Assembly (NCBI GenBank): GCA_012961755.1
Contig: DTYS01000190.1
Location: 1-16,792, forward strand
Source of the DNA: Candidatus Latescibacterota bacterium
GTDB lineage: Bacteria > Latescibacterota > 4484-107 > B68-G9
Length of the DNA stretch: 16,792 nt
Reading direction: 5' to 3'
Each line of letters begins with the position of its first letter. The stretch's first letter is position 1. The position numbers and the translations under genes were made by a program. The notes under the pieces are model-generated. The model saw only the letters and a list, made by a program, of their open reading frames with translations, did not search any database and was not told the DNA's origin. Positions 1 to 6,741 of the stretch are shown piece after piece.

Positions 1-1262
1 CCGCAGTCCGGGCAGGTCCAGACGGGGATCCTGTGTCCCCACCAAAGCTGCCTCGATATACACCAGTCCCTTATGTTCCTCATCCAGTGCTCGTAGACCT
101 TGGTCCACCTCTCCGGATAGAGCCTTATCTTCCCGTCGGAGACCGCCTCTAAGGCCGGCTCCGCCAGGGGCCTCATCCTTACGAACCACTGGTCCGAGAG
201 GTACGGCTCCACGACCGTGTCGCACCTGTAGCAGTGTCCGACGGAATGCCTGTGCAGCTCCTCCTTGAGTAGAAGCCCCTCCCTCCTCAGGTCCCCTAAA
301 ACCTTCTCCCTGCACTGGAACCTGTCCAGGCCCTTGTAAGGACCGGTCTCCTCGGTCATCCTCCCGTCCTCGTCAATAGCGACTACGAAGGGCAGCCCGT
401 GCCTCAGGGCTACCTCGTAGTCCGCAGGATCGTGGGCCGGGGTAACCTTAACCGCCCCGGTGCCGAACTCCGGGTCCACGGCCTCGTCCGCTACGACCGG
501 TATCCTCCTGCCCAGAAGGGGGAGTACGACGGCCCTTCCGACGATCCCCCTGTACCTCCCGTCCCCGGGGTTGACCGCCACGGCGGTATCCCCGAGCATC
601 GTTTCAGGCCTGGTGGTGGCCACCTCTACGTGACCTCCCCCCTCCAACGGATACCTTATGTACCAGAGCTTCCCGTCGTGTTCCCTGTGTTCGACCTCAT
701 CGTCGGCGAGGGCGGTCCTGCAACGGGGGCACCAGTTCACTATGTATTTTCCTTTGTATATCAGACCCTTCTCGTAAAGCCTGACGAACGCCTCCCTTAC
801 GGCCCGGGAGAGGCCGGGGTCCAAGGTGAACCTGGTGCGGGACCAATCGCACGAGCATCCCAGGGCCCTTAGCTGTTCTATTATCGTGCCACCCGTCCTA
901 CGCACCCAATCCCAGACCCTCTCCAGGAACGCCTCCCTCCCCAGGTCCCACCTAGTCTTACCTTCGCTCGCAAGTTGGCGTTCGACCACGTTCTGGGTGG
1001 CTATGCCTGCATGGTCGGTCCCGGGGACCCAGAGGGCCTCATGCCCCTCCATCCGCTTCTTGCGTATCAGGATGTCCTGAAGAGTATTGTTAAGTCCGTG
1101 ACCCATATGGAGCACATCAGTCACGTTGGGAGGCGGGATCACCACGGTGAAGTTGGGCTTCGGTGAAGCAGGGTCCGCCTTGAAGTAGCCCTTCTCCTCC
1201 CAGAAGGAATACCATTTCGCCTCGAACTGCTTCGGATCGTACCGAATTCCCATACCTTCCAT
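1..1262 (-). CDS. valS: Valyl-tRNA synthetase, N-terminal 420 residues (cut by window start)
   Basis: Class I aminoacyl-tRNA synthetase that charges tRNA-Val in the cytoplasm. The translation carries the HIGH-type motif HMGH at residues 52-55 within PPPNVTDVLHMGH, then WVPGTDHAGIATQ (79-91). An editing/CP1 region with NWCPRC and TTRPETMLGD follows, and the ISRQLWWGHRIPVW block lies near the visible end. This block and the GTDHAGIATQ string separate ValRS from IleRS and LeuRS. The KMSKS loop and anticodon-binding part lie outside the window. I chose the ATG at 1262 because an AAGGAGG Shine-Dalgarno site (1271-1277) sits about 8 nt upstream; an ATG three codons further in is possible. One oddity is Asp in place of the usual Gly just before the HIGH motif (NVTD rather than NVTG). 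The gene has its own promoter and a leader of roughly 60 nt, too short for a T-box. Confidence 0.97.
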   Translation of the reverse strand, partial: MEGMGIRYDPKQFEAKWYSFWEEKGYFKADPASPKPNFTVVIPPPNVTDVLHMGHGLNNTLQDILIRKKRMEGHEALWVPGTDHAGIATQNVVERQLASEGKTRWDLGREAFLERVWDWVRRTGGTIIEQLRALGCSCDWSRTRFTLDPGLSRAVREAFVRLYEKGLIYKGKYIVNWCPRCRTALADDEVEHREHDGKLWYIRYPLEGGGHVEVATTRPETMLGDTAVAVNPGDGRYRGIVGRAVVLPLLGRRIPVVADEAVDPEFGTGAVKVTPAHDPADYEVALRHGLPFVVAIDEDGRMTEETGPYKGLDRFQCREKVLGDLRREGLLLKEELHRHSVGHCYRCDTVVEPYLSDQWFVRMRPLAEPALEAVSDGKIRLYPERWTKVYEHWMRNIRDWCISRQLWWGHRIPVWTCPDC

Positions 1263-1329
1263 CGTGATATCCTCCTTAAGGAATCGGGCGGCCTTAGAGC
1301 TTCCCCGCGTTATTATCTTGTCGTGCCAA

Positions 1330-1359
1330 AATATAAGTTCTATCCCTTAACCCTGTCAA
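1330..1359 (-). promoter_or_regulatory. Sigma-70-like promoter for valS
   Basis: On the minus strand a perfect -35 hexamer TTGACA (1354-1359) is followed, after 18 nt, by TATATT (1330-1335) as a -10 element. It lies immediately after the stop codon of the NIF3-family gene (stop at 1363-1365). The predicted start is near 1323, giving a leader of about 60 nt before the valS ATG. This is a sequence match only, but the match is strong and the position is right. Confidence 0.75.
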
Positions 1360-1362
1360 GCT

Positions 1363-2136
1363 TCAGACCACCTTCCACGGATTCCCGAGCTCATAGAACG
1401 AAAACTCCGTCCTCGGGAAGGCCTCCCGCAGCACATCCACGGCCTTCCTGAGGCCGAACTCCTCGCTCACCTCGTGACCGGTCTCTATAAGCGCACATCC
1501 CGACTCCAAGGCGAACCTCATTGCGTAAGCGTCGGTCTCCCCGCAGATGAGGAGTCCGCATCCGAGTCTCACGAGCTTCTCCATGTAGCTTAGGTTTACG
1601 AAGAGCCCCATCCCTCCCCAGAGAAGGCCCACCCGGCGCACGACCTTCTCCGGATCGCCGGCCATCCGCACATGTTCCATGCCCGTCCGTTGCTTAGCTC
1701 TCACCACCCACTCCCCTACGGTGGAGGGTGGCACGTCGTACACCCTTACAAGTCCGTCCAGGACCGAGGGCTCCGGGAGGCCCAGGAGCTCGGCGAAGGA
1801 ATCCAGCACGCATAGTTCGTCCAAGGTCCCGTGCACGCGCACGACGGAGATCCCGAACTCGGACAGGAGCGCGATCCTTCTCAGGTTGGCCCTCCAGGTG
1901 AGGAAATCGGATGTACCGCCCTCCTCGGGGTTGTAAGGGAAGAAGGGGCTTTCGTGCACCAAAAGTATATTAGCTCCCCATCTTCCCGTCCCCTCTATAA
2001 CATCGGGGGTTGCTGTCCAGGCGACCATCACCTTATCCGATTGGACGTTCGGGTCCCCGAACTTCAGCCCCTCGTCCGGGTTAAGGGGCCTGCCCCTCTT
2101 CCCCTCAAACCAGGAGATAAGTTCCGAAGGGGTCAT
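1363..2136 (-). CDS. NIF3 family protein, divergent metal site
   Basis: The 257-residue protein has the layout of the NIF3 (YbgI/YqfO) family, widely conserved proteins with a dinuclear metal site whose cellular role is still poorly defined. Matching blocks are LLVHESPFF (58-66, the place of the usual HHP motif), VHGTLDELCVLDSFAELLGL (101-120), and IETGHEVSE (217-225, the place of the family GHYxTE motif). Expected ligands H61, D106, H221 and E225 are present, but the second histidine of the HH pair is Glu (E62). A family GD segment is GET (199-201). The start at 2136 is supported by GGAGGGAT just upstream; the frame is open further upstream, but that part lies inside the preceding gene and is not family-like. 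The gene overlaps the radical SAM gene by 32 nt, so translation is probably coupled. Family membership is fairly sure; function is not known. Confidence 0.8.
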   Translation of the reverse strand: MTPSELISWFEGKRGRPLNPDEGLKFGDPNVQSDKVMVAWTATPDVIEGTGRWGANILLVHESPFFPYNPEEGGTSDFLTWRANLRRIALLSEFGISVVRVHGTLDELCVLDSFAELLGLPEPSVLDGLVRVYDVPPSTVGEWVVRAKQRTGMEHVRMAGDPEKVVRRVGLLWGGMGLFVNLSYMEKLVRLGCGLLICGETDAYAMRFALESGCALIETGHEVSEEFGLRKAVDVLREAFPRTEFSFYELGNPWKVV

Positions 2137-3349
2137 ATCCCTCCAACCTCTGGACGTACGGCATACAGCACTTCTTGAACTTCCTCCCGCTCCCACATGG
2201 GCATGGGTCGTTCCTGCCCACGCCCCTGTACGCCCCCGAGTCTAAGAGTTTCTTTACCCTTTTAACTTTCCCCATCCTCTCCGCCAGGTCCCTGAGCCTA
2301 GAGTCCGCGTAGGGGAAGAACTTCCTGTACGCGGGACATAGGTACTCCCTCCCTTGCGAAACGTGCCTGAGGCGGGGGCAACCGTTGTGGCATACCCAGG
2401 CCCATGGACAGTCCTCGCATTCGGGGAACGGTCCGAACTTCAGCTCAGAGAACTCCCGGAACTTTGGACCCCCTAAGATCTCCTCTAAAGGAGCCTTAAG
2501 GAGGTTTCCCAGGAACCATCCATCCTCCACGAAGAAGTCGCAAGGGTACAGGTCTCCGTTGTATTCTACCACAAAGTAGACCCCACACCTCTCCTGCAGG
2601 CTGCAGGAGTCCGGTCGCAGGCCTAAGTAGGCCTGGAGCAAGTTGTCGAAGAACCTTATCGAAACCTTAGGCCATCCGTCGTCGTACCACAGGTCGAAGA
2701 GTTCGCAGAGGAAGTTCCCGTATCCCTCCGGGGTCACCGCAAGCCTGGGGTCGGGCTCGACGCAGGGGATGAACTGGAGGTACCTGAACTCCTCGGAGAC
2801 GAAGAATTCGTAGATCCTCCTGGCCTCCTCCTGTGCCCTCCTCGTCACGACGGAAAGCACGTTGAAGGGCACATCGTAACTTCTGAGGATCTCGGCCGCC
2901 CTCATAACCTTCCCGAAGCTCCCCCTCCCGTCCGGGAACCTCCTGTGGAGGTCGTGGAGGTCCTCCGGGCCGTCCAGGCTTAAGCCCACGAAGAAGTTGT
3001 ACTCCTTAAAGAACTCCGCCCAACGCTCGTCTACCAGGACCCCGTTGGTCTGCACGCTGTTGGCGACCTTCTGGCCTCCCCTTCCGTGCTTCATCTGAAG
3101 GGAGACCACCTTCACGAAAAATTCCAGACCTGCCATAAGGGGCTCCCCCCCCTGCCAACAGAACGAAGCGGTCCCACCCTCACATGTCCTCAGATACTGG
3201 GAGACGAACGACTCCAACACCGGCTCGGACATGATCCTCCTCGGAACCCCGGCGTAGGGGTCGGATAGTCTGTCGTGATAGAAACAGTAGGGACAGGAGA
3301 GGTTGCAGAGGGCGGATGTGGGCTTGACGAGGACCGGCAAGCAGGCCAT
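2105..3349 (-). CDS. Radical SAM/SPASM protein of the anaerobic sulfatase-maturating type, with SEC-C tail
   Basis: The 414-residue protein starts with the radical SAM motif CNLSCPYC (C15, C19, C22), followed by CWQGGEP (64-70), SVQTNG (98-103) and SLDGP (124-128), as in enzymes that oxidise a Cys or Ser of sulfatases to formylglycine. Eight later cysteines (C249, C255, C270, C311, C314, C320, C324, C338) fit the SPASM pattern that binds two auxiliary iron-sulfur clusters. PCDFF (269-273) supplies the Asp that follows the SPASM Cys in known anSMEs. The last about 35 residues add a SEC-C zinc motif, PCPCGSGRKFKKCC (382-395), as found at the end of SecA. No sulfatase gene lies in the window, so the substrate is open; another peptide or protein modification is possible. 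The ATG directly follows the TAG of the ATPase gene, with AGAAGG about 8 nt upstream. Confidence 0.88.
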   Translation of the reverse strand: MACLPVLVKPTSALCNLSCPYCFYHDRLSDPYAGVPRRIMSEPVLESFVSQYLRTCEGGTASFCWQGGEPLMAGLEFFVKVVSLQMKHGRGGQKVANSVQTNGVLVDERWAEFFKEYNFFVGLSLDGPEDLHDLHRRFPDGRGSFGKVMRAAEILRSYDVPFNVLSVVTRRAQEEARRIYEFFVSEEFRYLQFIPCVEPDPRLAVTPEGYGNFLCELFDLWYDDGWPKVSIRFFDNLLQAYLGLRPDSCSLQERCGVYFVVEYNGDLYPCDFFVEDGWFLGNLLKAPLEEILGGPKFREFSELKFGPFPECEDCPWAWVCHNGCPRLRHVSQGREYLCPAYRKFFPYADSRLRDLAERMGKVKRVKKLLDSGAYRGVGRNDPCPCGSGRKFKKCCMPYVQRLEGYDPFGTYLLV

Positions 3350-5068
3350 CTAAAACACCTTCTGGCTTACCGAGAGCGTCCTCAGGCGGTTTATGGCCGC
3401 GGCGAGCTCAAGTCCCCTGAAGGCGGCATAGTCCCCCACAGGCCTCGGGCTTAGAACATCTAAGCCCTTCTTCTCTATGTCCCTTAGGACGGCCTCCACT
3501 ATCTCCCTCAAGGTCCTCCTTCCGTCCATATACCTCGTGGAGTAATATATCGCGTCCCCTATGGCCCTGGTCTGGCTTATGTCCACGAGCTGCTCCACGG
3601 CCCCGAGGTCTATGTTACAGGTGCCGAAGGCGATGGAGTGGAGCCCTTTGGAGGATATCTTTACCTCCCTCCTTCCCTTGCTAGGGTCGAAGCTGTGCGC
3701 CAGCGGGACCCTTTCGGTTATCCTCCCGAAGCCCTCCCCTCCTTCGGGCTTCCTCTCGGCCCTGTACTTCTCCGCTATGGCCTTGGCTTCCTGGGTCACA
3801 TCCTGGGGCTTGTACTCTACCATGCATATAACACAGTCCGCGACGTCGAAGTAGTCCCCTGAACCGCCTATGACCAGAACTGTGGAGACGCCGAGGTCCT
3901 TGTAGAGTTGACTGACCTTATCTATGAAAGGGGTTATGGGTTCATTTTCCTTGGATACGAGCTCCTGCATCCTGTGGTCCCTTATCATGAAGTTGGTGGC
4001 CGATGTATCCTCGTCTATGAGGAGGACCTTGGCTCCCACCTCTAAGGCTTCTATGATGTTGGCAGCTTGGGATGTGCTTCCGCTCGCGTCATCCGTGGAG
4101 AACTCCGTCGTGTCCTGCCCGAAGGGGAGGTTCGATATGAAGGGGGAGATGTCGACCTTCTCTATCCTCCTGCCATCCTCGGCCCTTATCTTCACCGTGT
4201 AGGGGTTCGAGACCACGAACTCCCTCCCATCCCCCGGAATATGGTCGTATATCCCCAGCTCCAACGCCCTCAGGAGGGTGGACTTTCCGTGGTAACCTCC
4301 CCCCACTATGAGGGTGACCCCCTTGGGTATCCCCATGCCGGTTATCACGCCCCTGTTGGGAAGCATCACCTCCACCCTGAGGGATTCCGGGGACTCGAAC
4401 GGCACGACCCTCCCCCCGGCGAGGGGTCTGGGGTCCACCCCGCTCGCCCTCGGGAGCACGGCCCCGTCCGCTACGAACGCCACGAGGCCCAAGGAGTCGA
4501 GCTGGTCCCTGAGGAAGTCGGCGTCCTCTGCGGTCTCTATATGTTCGTAAAGAGCTCTTTCGTTCAAACTTTTGAAGAAAAGGGAGGAACGGACTATTCC
4601 CGGAAGTTCCTCGAAGAACATGGCCTCGGCGTGCCTCCCCGCTATACTTCTCCCGAATGCCGGGAGCCCCATAACGAACCTTGCTTCGACGTAAAGTTCC
4701 GTCACGAAGGCGGACGTCCTTTCCAATATCTCCTGTCCCGGCCGGTCTATGGAGATGAGCCCGCTGTGGCCGGTTCCCCTGTTCCCCCTGCAGGACTTCC
4801 TGCAGGCCTCCAGGAACTTCCTCGTGAGGAAGTCCCTGAGGGCCACCTCCCTGCTTCTGGTGTGATAGGTATCCTTGGGGAAACCTGCGACCTTCTGAGG
4901 GACCCTCACCCTCACCCTGCTCGGAGAAGCGAAGGGATCCCCCTGGACGTGGTCCACCAGGAGTATGTAGCTTCCGAAGTCGTACGTTCCCTCTATGTCC
5001 TTATAGGCCTTATATCCCCTCCCATCTATCCTTCGAAGGGTCCTCCTGAGGTCCTCCGCAGCCTTCAC
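3350..5068 (-). CDS. Predicted ATPase of the ABC class (COG3044/PF09818 family)
   Basis: This soluble 572-residue ATPase has no membrane segments. An N-terminal domain (about 1-240) contains YKAYKDIEGTYDF and DHVQGDPFASPSRVRV, characteristic of the COG3044 family. The ABC-type core carries a Walker A GGGYHGKST (256-264), a signature-like ASGSTSQA (328-335) and a Walker B VLLIDEDTSATNF (348-360). A trypanosome member, MRB1590, takes part in mitochondrial RNA editing and binds nucleic acid, so an RNA-related role is a reasonable inference; the bacterial function is unknown. Length is normal for the family. The start is GTG, with GGAGG five nt upstream, two bases after the stop of the NMD3-like gene. 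The radical SAM gene begins on the base after its TAG stop. This tight packing suggests co-expression of all three. Confidence 0.9.
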   Translation of the reverse strand: MKAAEDLRRTLRRIDGRGYKAYKDIEGTYDFGSYILLVDHVQGDPFASPSRVRVRVPQKVAGFPKDTYHTRSREVALRDFLTRKFLEACRKSCRGNRGTGHSGLISIDRPGQEILERTSAFVTELYVEARFVMGLPAFGRSIAGRHAEAMFFEELPGIVRSSLFFKSLNERALYEHIETAEDADFLRDQLDSLGLVAFVADGAVLPRASGVDPRPLAGGRVVPFESPESLRVEVMLPNRGVITGMGIPKGVTLIVGGGYHGKSTLLRALELGIYDHIPGDGREFVVSNPYTVKIRAEDGRRIEKVDISPFISNLPFGQDTTEFSTDDASGSTSQAANIIEALEVGAKVLLIDEDTSATNFMIRDHRMQELVSKENEPITPFIDKVSQLYKDLGVSTVLVIGGSGDYFDVADCVICMVEYKPQDVTQEAKAIAEKYRAERKPEGGEGFGRITERVPLAHSFDPSKGRREVKISSKGLHSIAFGTCNIDLGAVEQLVDISQTRAIGDAIYYSTRYMDGRRTLREIVEAVLRDIEKKGLDVLSPRPVGDYAAFRGLELAAAINRLRTLSVSQKVF

Positions 5069-5070
5069 TT

Positions 5071-5556
5071 CTACCTCCTCCAGCTGACCCTCGTAAGCTT
5101 CACGTCCTCCGAGAACTTTATCTCAAGCTCTCCTGAATATGCGCTGTGCACCGCCCTCCCTATCCTCTGGGCGAGATGTTCGCTCGTCGTGGTTATCTCG
5201 ACCTCATCCCCCCTGTCCACGATCTCCATTATGCGCTCTAATGGATTCAGCTCCATAGCGTTCTCCTCCTCGTTCTTGGCGAGGTTCAGGATCTCCTCCT
5301 TGTGCTGCGCCAGAAATCTTCCGCCCAGGAGCACTATTCCCTCCGGCATCCTGTCCCTCACCTTCCTGCAGGCGGGGCAGAGCACCTCCTTCGCCTCCCT
5401 GCGCTCTTCATCGGTGAGCTCTATGCTTAGGTACCACCTCTTGTTCCTGTACACTGCCCCGCAACCTTTACATACGGCGGTTCCCTCTATATCCTGCGCG
5501 AGGTACGGGTCGGAGCTCGTTGTAAGGTCGCTTCTGGCGTGCGGTAGGTCCTTCAT
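5071..5556 (-). CDS. NMD3-like / BCAM0308-family zinc-binding protein
   Basis: This is a 161-residue protein with two Cys pairs, CKGC (29-32) and CPAC (60-63), forming a likely zinc ribbon around RNKRWYLSIEL. The C-terminal half, with EVEITTTSEHLAQRIGRAV (118-136) then YSGELEIKF, resembles the middle of NMD3, the archaeal/eukaryotic large-subunit export adaptor. Bacterial relatives are annotated only as BCAM0308 family and have no assigned role. The ATG overlaps the TGA of the phosphoribosyltransferase gene (ATGA), and the ATPase gene starts two bases after its stop. An RNA- or ribosome-linked role together with the ATPase is inference from homology and position. The family resemblance is recognised from motifs, not from a search. 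Confidence 0.72.
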   Translation of the reverse strand: MKDLPHARSDLTTSSDPYLAQDIEGTAVCKGCGAVYRNKRWYLSIELTDEERREAKEVLCPACRKVRDRMPEGIVLLGGRFLAQHKEEILNLAKNEEENAMELNPLERIMEIVDRGDEVEITTTSEHLAQRIGRAVHSAYSGELEIKFSEDVKLTRVSWRR

Positions 5557-6731
5557 GGCTCCTCCTCAAGCTTCACAAATTTCAACTCCTCCAGTACCCT
5601 CTCCCTCAGCTCCCGAGCCGAAGCCGAAGGTTCCGTCCTCCTCCCGTCCACGAGCATCGTCCTGAGGAGCGGCTCGTACCCTGCACCGCAGGAGCAGGCT
5701 GGCACGTATGGCCTCCCACAGGGGACCACCACAGCCCTGTGGCAGGACTGGCACCTCCATACCTGCTTCGAGCCCGAGGGCTTCCCTCGCTTAGCTACGG
5801 GCTCCCCCTCTATTTCAACTATGTCCATAGAGAAATCCAACACGGGTGCGTTGCTTATGGCCGTCCCGACCCCGTACGCGTCCACCAGAGGGTTCAAGCG
5901 AAGGATCTCGTGTTCGTCTATCCCCCCGCTCACGAACATCTTCACATGCTCGTACCCTCTCAGATCGAGCTCCCAGCGCACCTCTTGGAGTATCTTAAGG
6001 AAGTTTCCCCTCCTCGAGCTTGGGGTGTCGAGCCTAACGGCGAAAAGTTTCTCCCCTAAGGCCTCGGCCGCCCTCAGGGCCTCGAACTTCTCGTCCTGGA
6101 AGGTGTCCACGAGGGCGACCCTCCTAACCTCCGGCTCTACGACATCGTCGAAGGCCTTTATCGCCTCCACCACATCCCCCATTATGAGCACGAGGGCGTG
6201 GGGGATGGTGCCGGTGGGGGGGATCCCGAGCTCCTCGGCGCTCTTCACCACGGCCACGCCGTCGCATCCACCTATGTAGGCGTACCTCTCTACGAACGGG
6301 GCCAGGGCAGGATGCGTCCTCCTCGCGCCGAAGCTCACCACGAGCTTACTTCCTGCGGCCTTCTTACATCTTGCGGCCTTCGTAGCTATCCCTGAGGCGT
6401 GGCAGAGCAGCCCCAGCACCGCCGTCTCGTATATCCCGAACTCCAGGTACCTTCCCCCTATCTCCATGACGGGCTGGTCGGGGAGGAACACGGTCCCTTC
6501 GGGCATGGCCCTGACCTCGACGTCCAGGTCCTCGAGCAGGTCCAAGGCGTCCCCTACCCCCGCCAAGACCCCCCAGGAGTACCCCTCAGGGAGACTCTTG
6601 ACCACGAACTCGGCCTTGACCCTTCTGTCAATCCCCTTGGCCTCAAGTATGCGCTTCGTGCGCTGGAAGTACACGTCGGTGACCTTACCCGAACTTATAT
6701 CCTCCGGAGCGGCTACGTGGAACTCAGCCAT
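5553..6731 (-). CDS. pncB: Nicotinate phosphoribosyltransferase, archaeal-type with C-terminal zinc ribbon
   Basis: Makes nicotinate mononucleotide from nicotinate and PRPP in the Preiss-Handler NAD salvage pathway. The 392-residue protein carries SFGARRTHP (133-141), GTIPH (174-178) with the histidine expected to be phosphorylated, VDTFQDEKFEAL (208-219), VRLDTPSS (232-239) and FVSGGIDE (266-273), the pattern of the short NAPRTase branch described from Thermoplasma. The tail has a Cys cluster (C327, C330, C338, C346, C348) matching the zinc-binding end seen in that branch. The ATG at 6731 has AAGGAGAAG upstream and lies 10 nt after the peptidase stop. The TGA overlaps the start of the NMD3-like gene. 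A quinolinate or nicotinamide enzyme is less likely given the motifs. Confidence 0.92.
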   Translation of the reverse strand: MAEFHVAAPEDISSGKVTDVYFQRTKRILEAKGIDRRVKAEFVVKSLPEGYSWGVLAGVGDALDLLEDLDVEVRAMPEGTVFLPDQPVMEIGGRYLEFGIYETAVLGLLCHASGIATKAARCKKAAGSKLVVSFGARRTHPALAPFVERYAYIGGCDGVAVVKSAEELGIPPTGTIPHALVLIMGDVVEAIKAFDDVVEPEVRRVALVDTFQDEKFEALRAAEALGEKLFAVRLDTPSSRRGNFLKILQEVRWELDLRGYEHVKMFVSGGIDEHEILRLNPLVDAYGVGTAISNAPVLDFSMDIVEIEGEPVAKRGKPSGSKQVWRCQSCHRAVVVPCGRPYVPACSCGAGYEPLLRTMLVDGRRTEPSASARELRERVLEELKFVKLEEEP

Positions 6732-6741
6732 AGTCTTCTCC

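Noticed and set aside
1263..1329. T-box leader upstream of valS
   Set aside because: The leader is only about 60 nt, and no T-box sequence or specifier-loop fold fits in that length.
4067..5665. Long plus-strand open frame (532 codons) opposite the ABC ATPase and NMD3-like genes
   Set aside because: It is the antisense reading of genes with clear family motifs. Its product is rich in Pro, Gly, Arg and Ser with no recognisable domain, as expected when high-GC genes leave few stop codons on the other strand.
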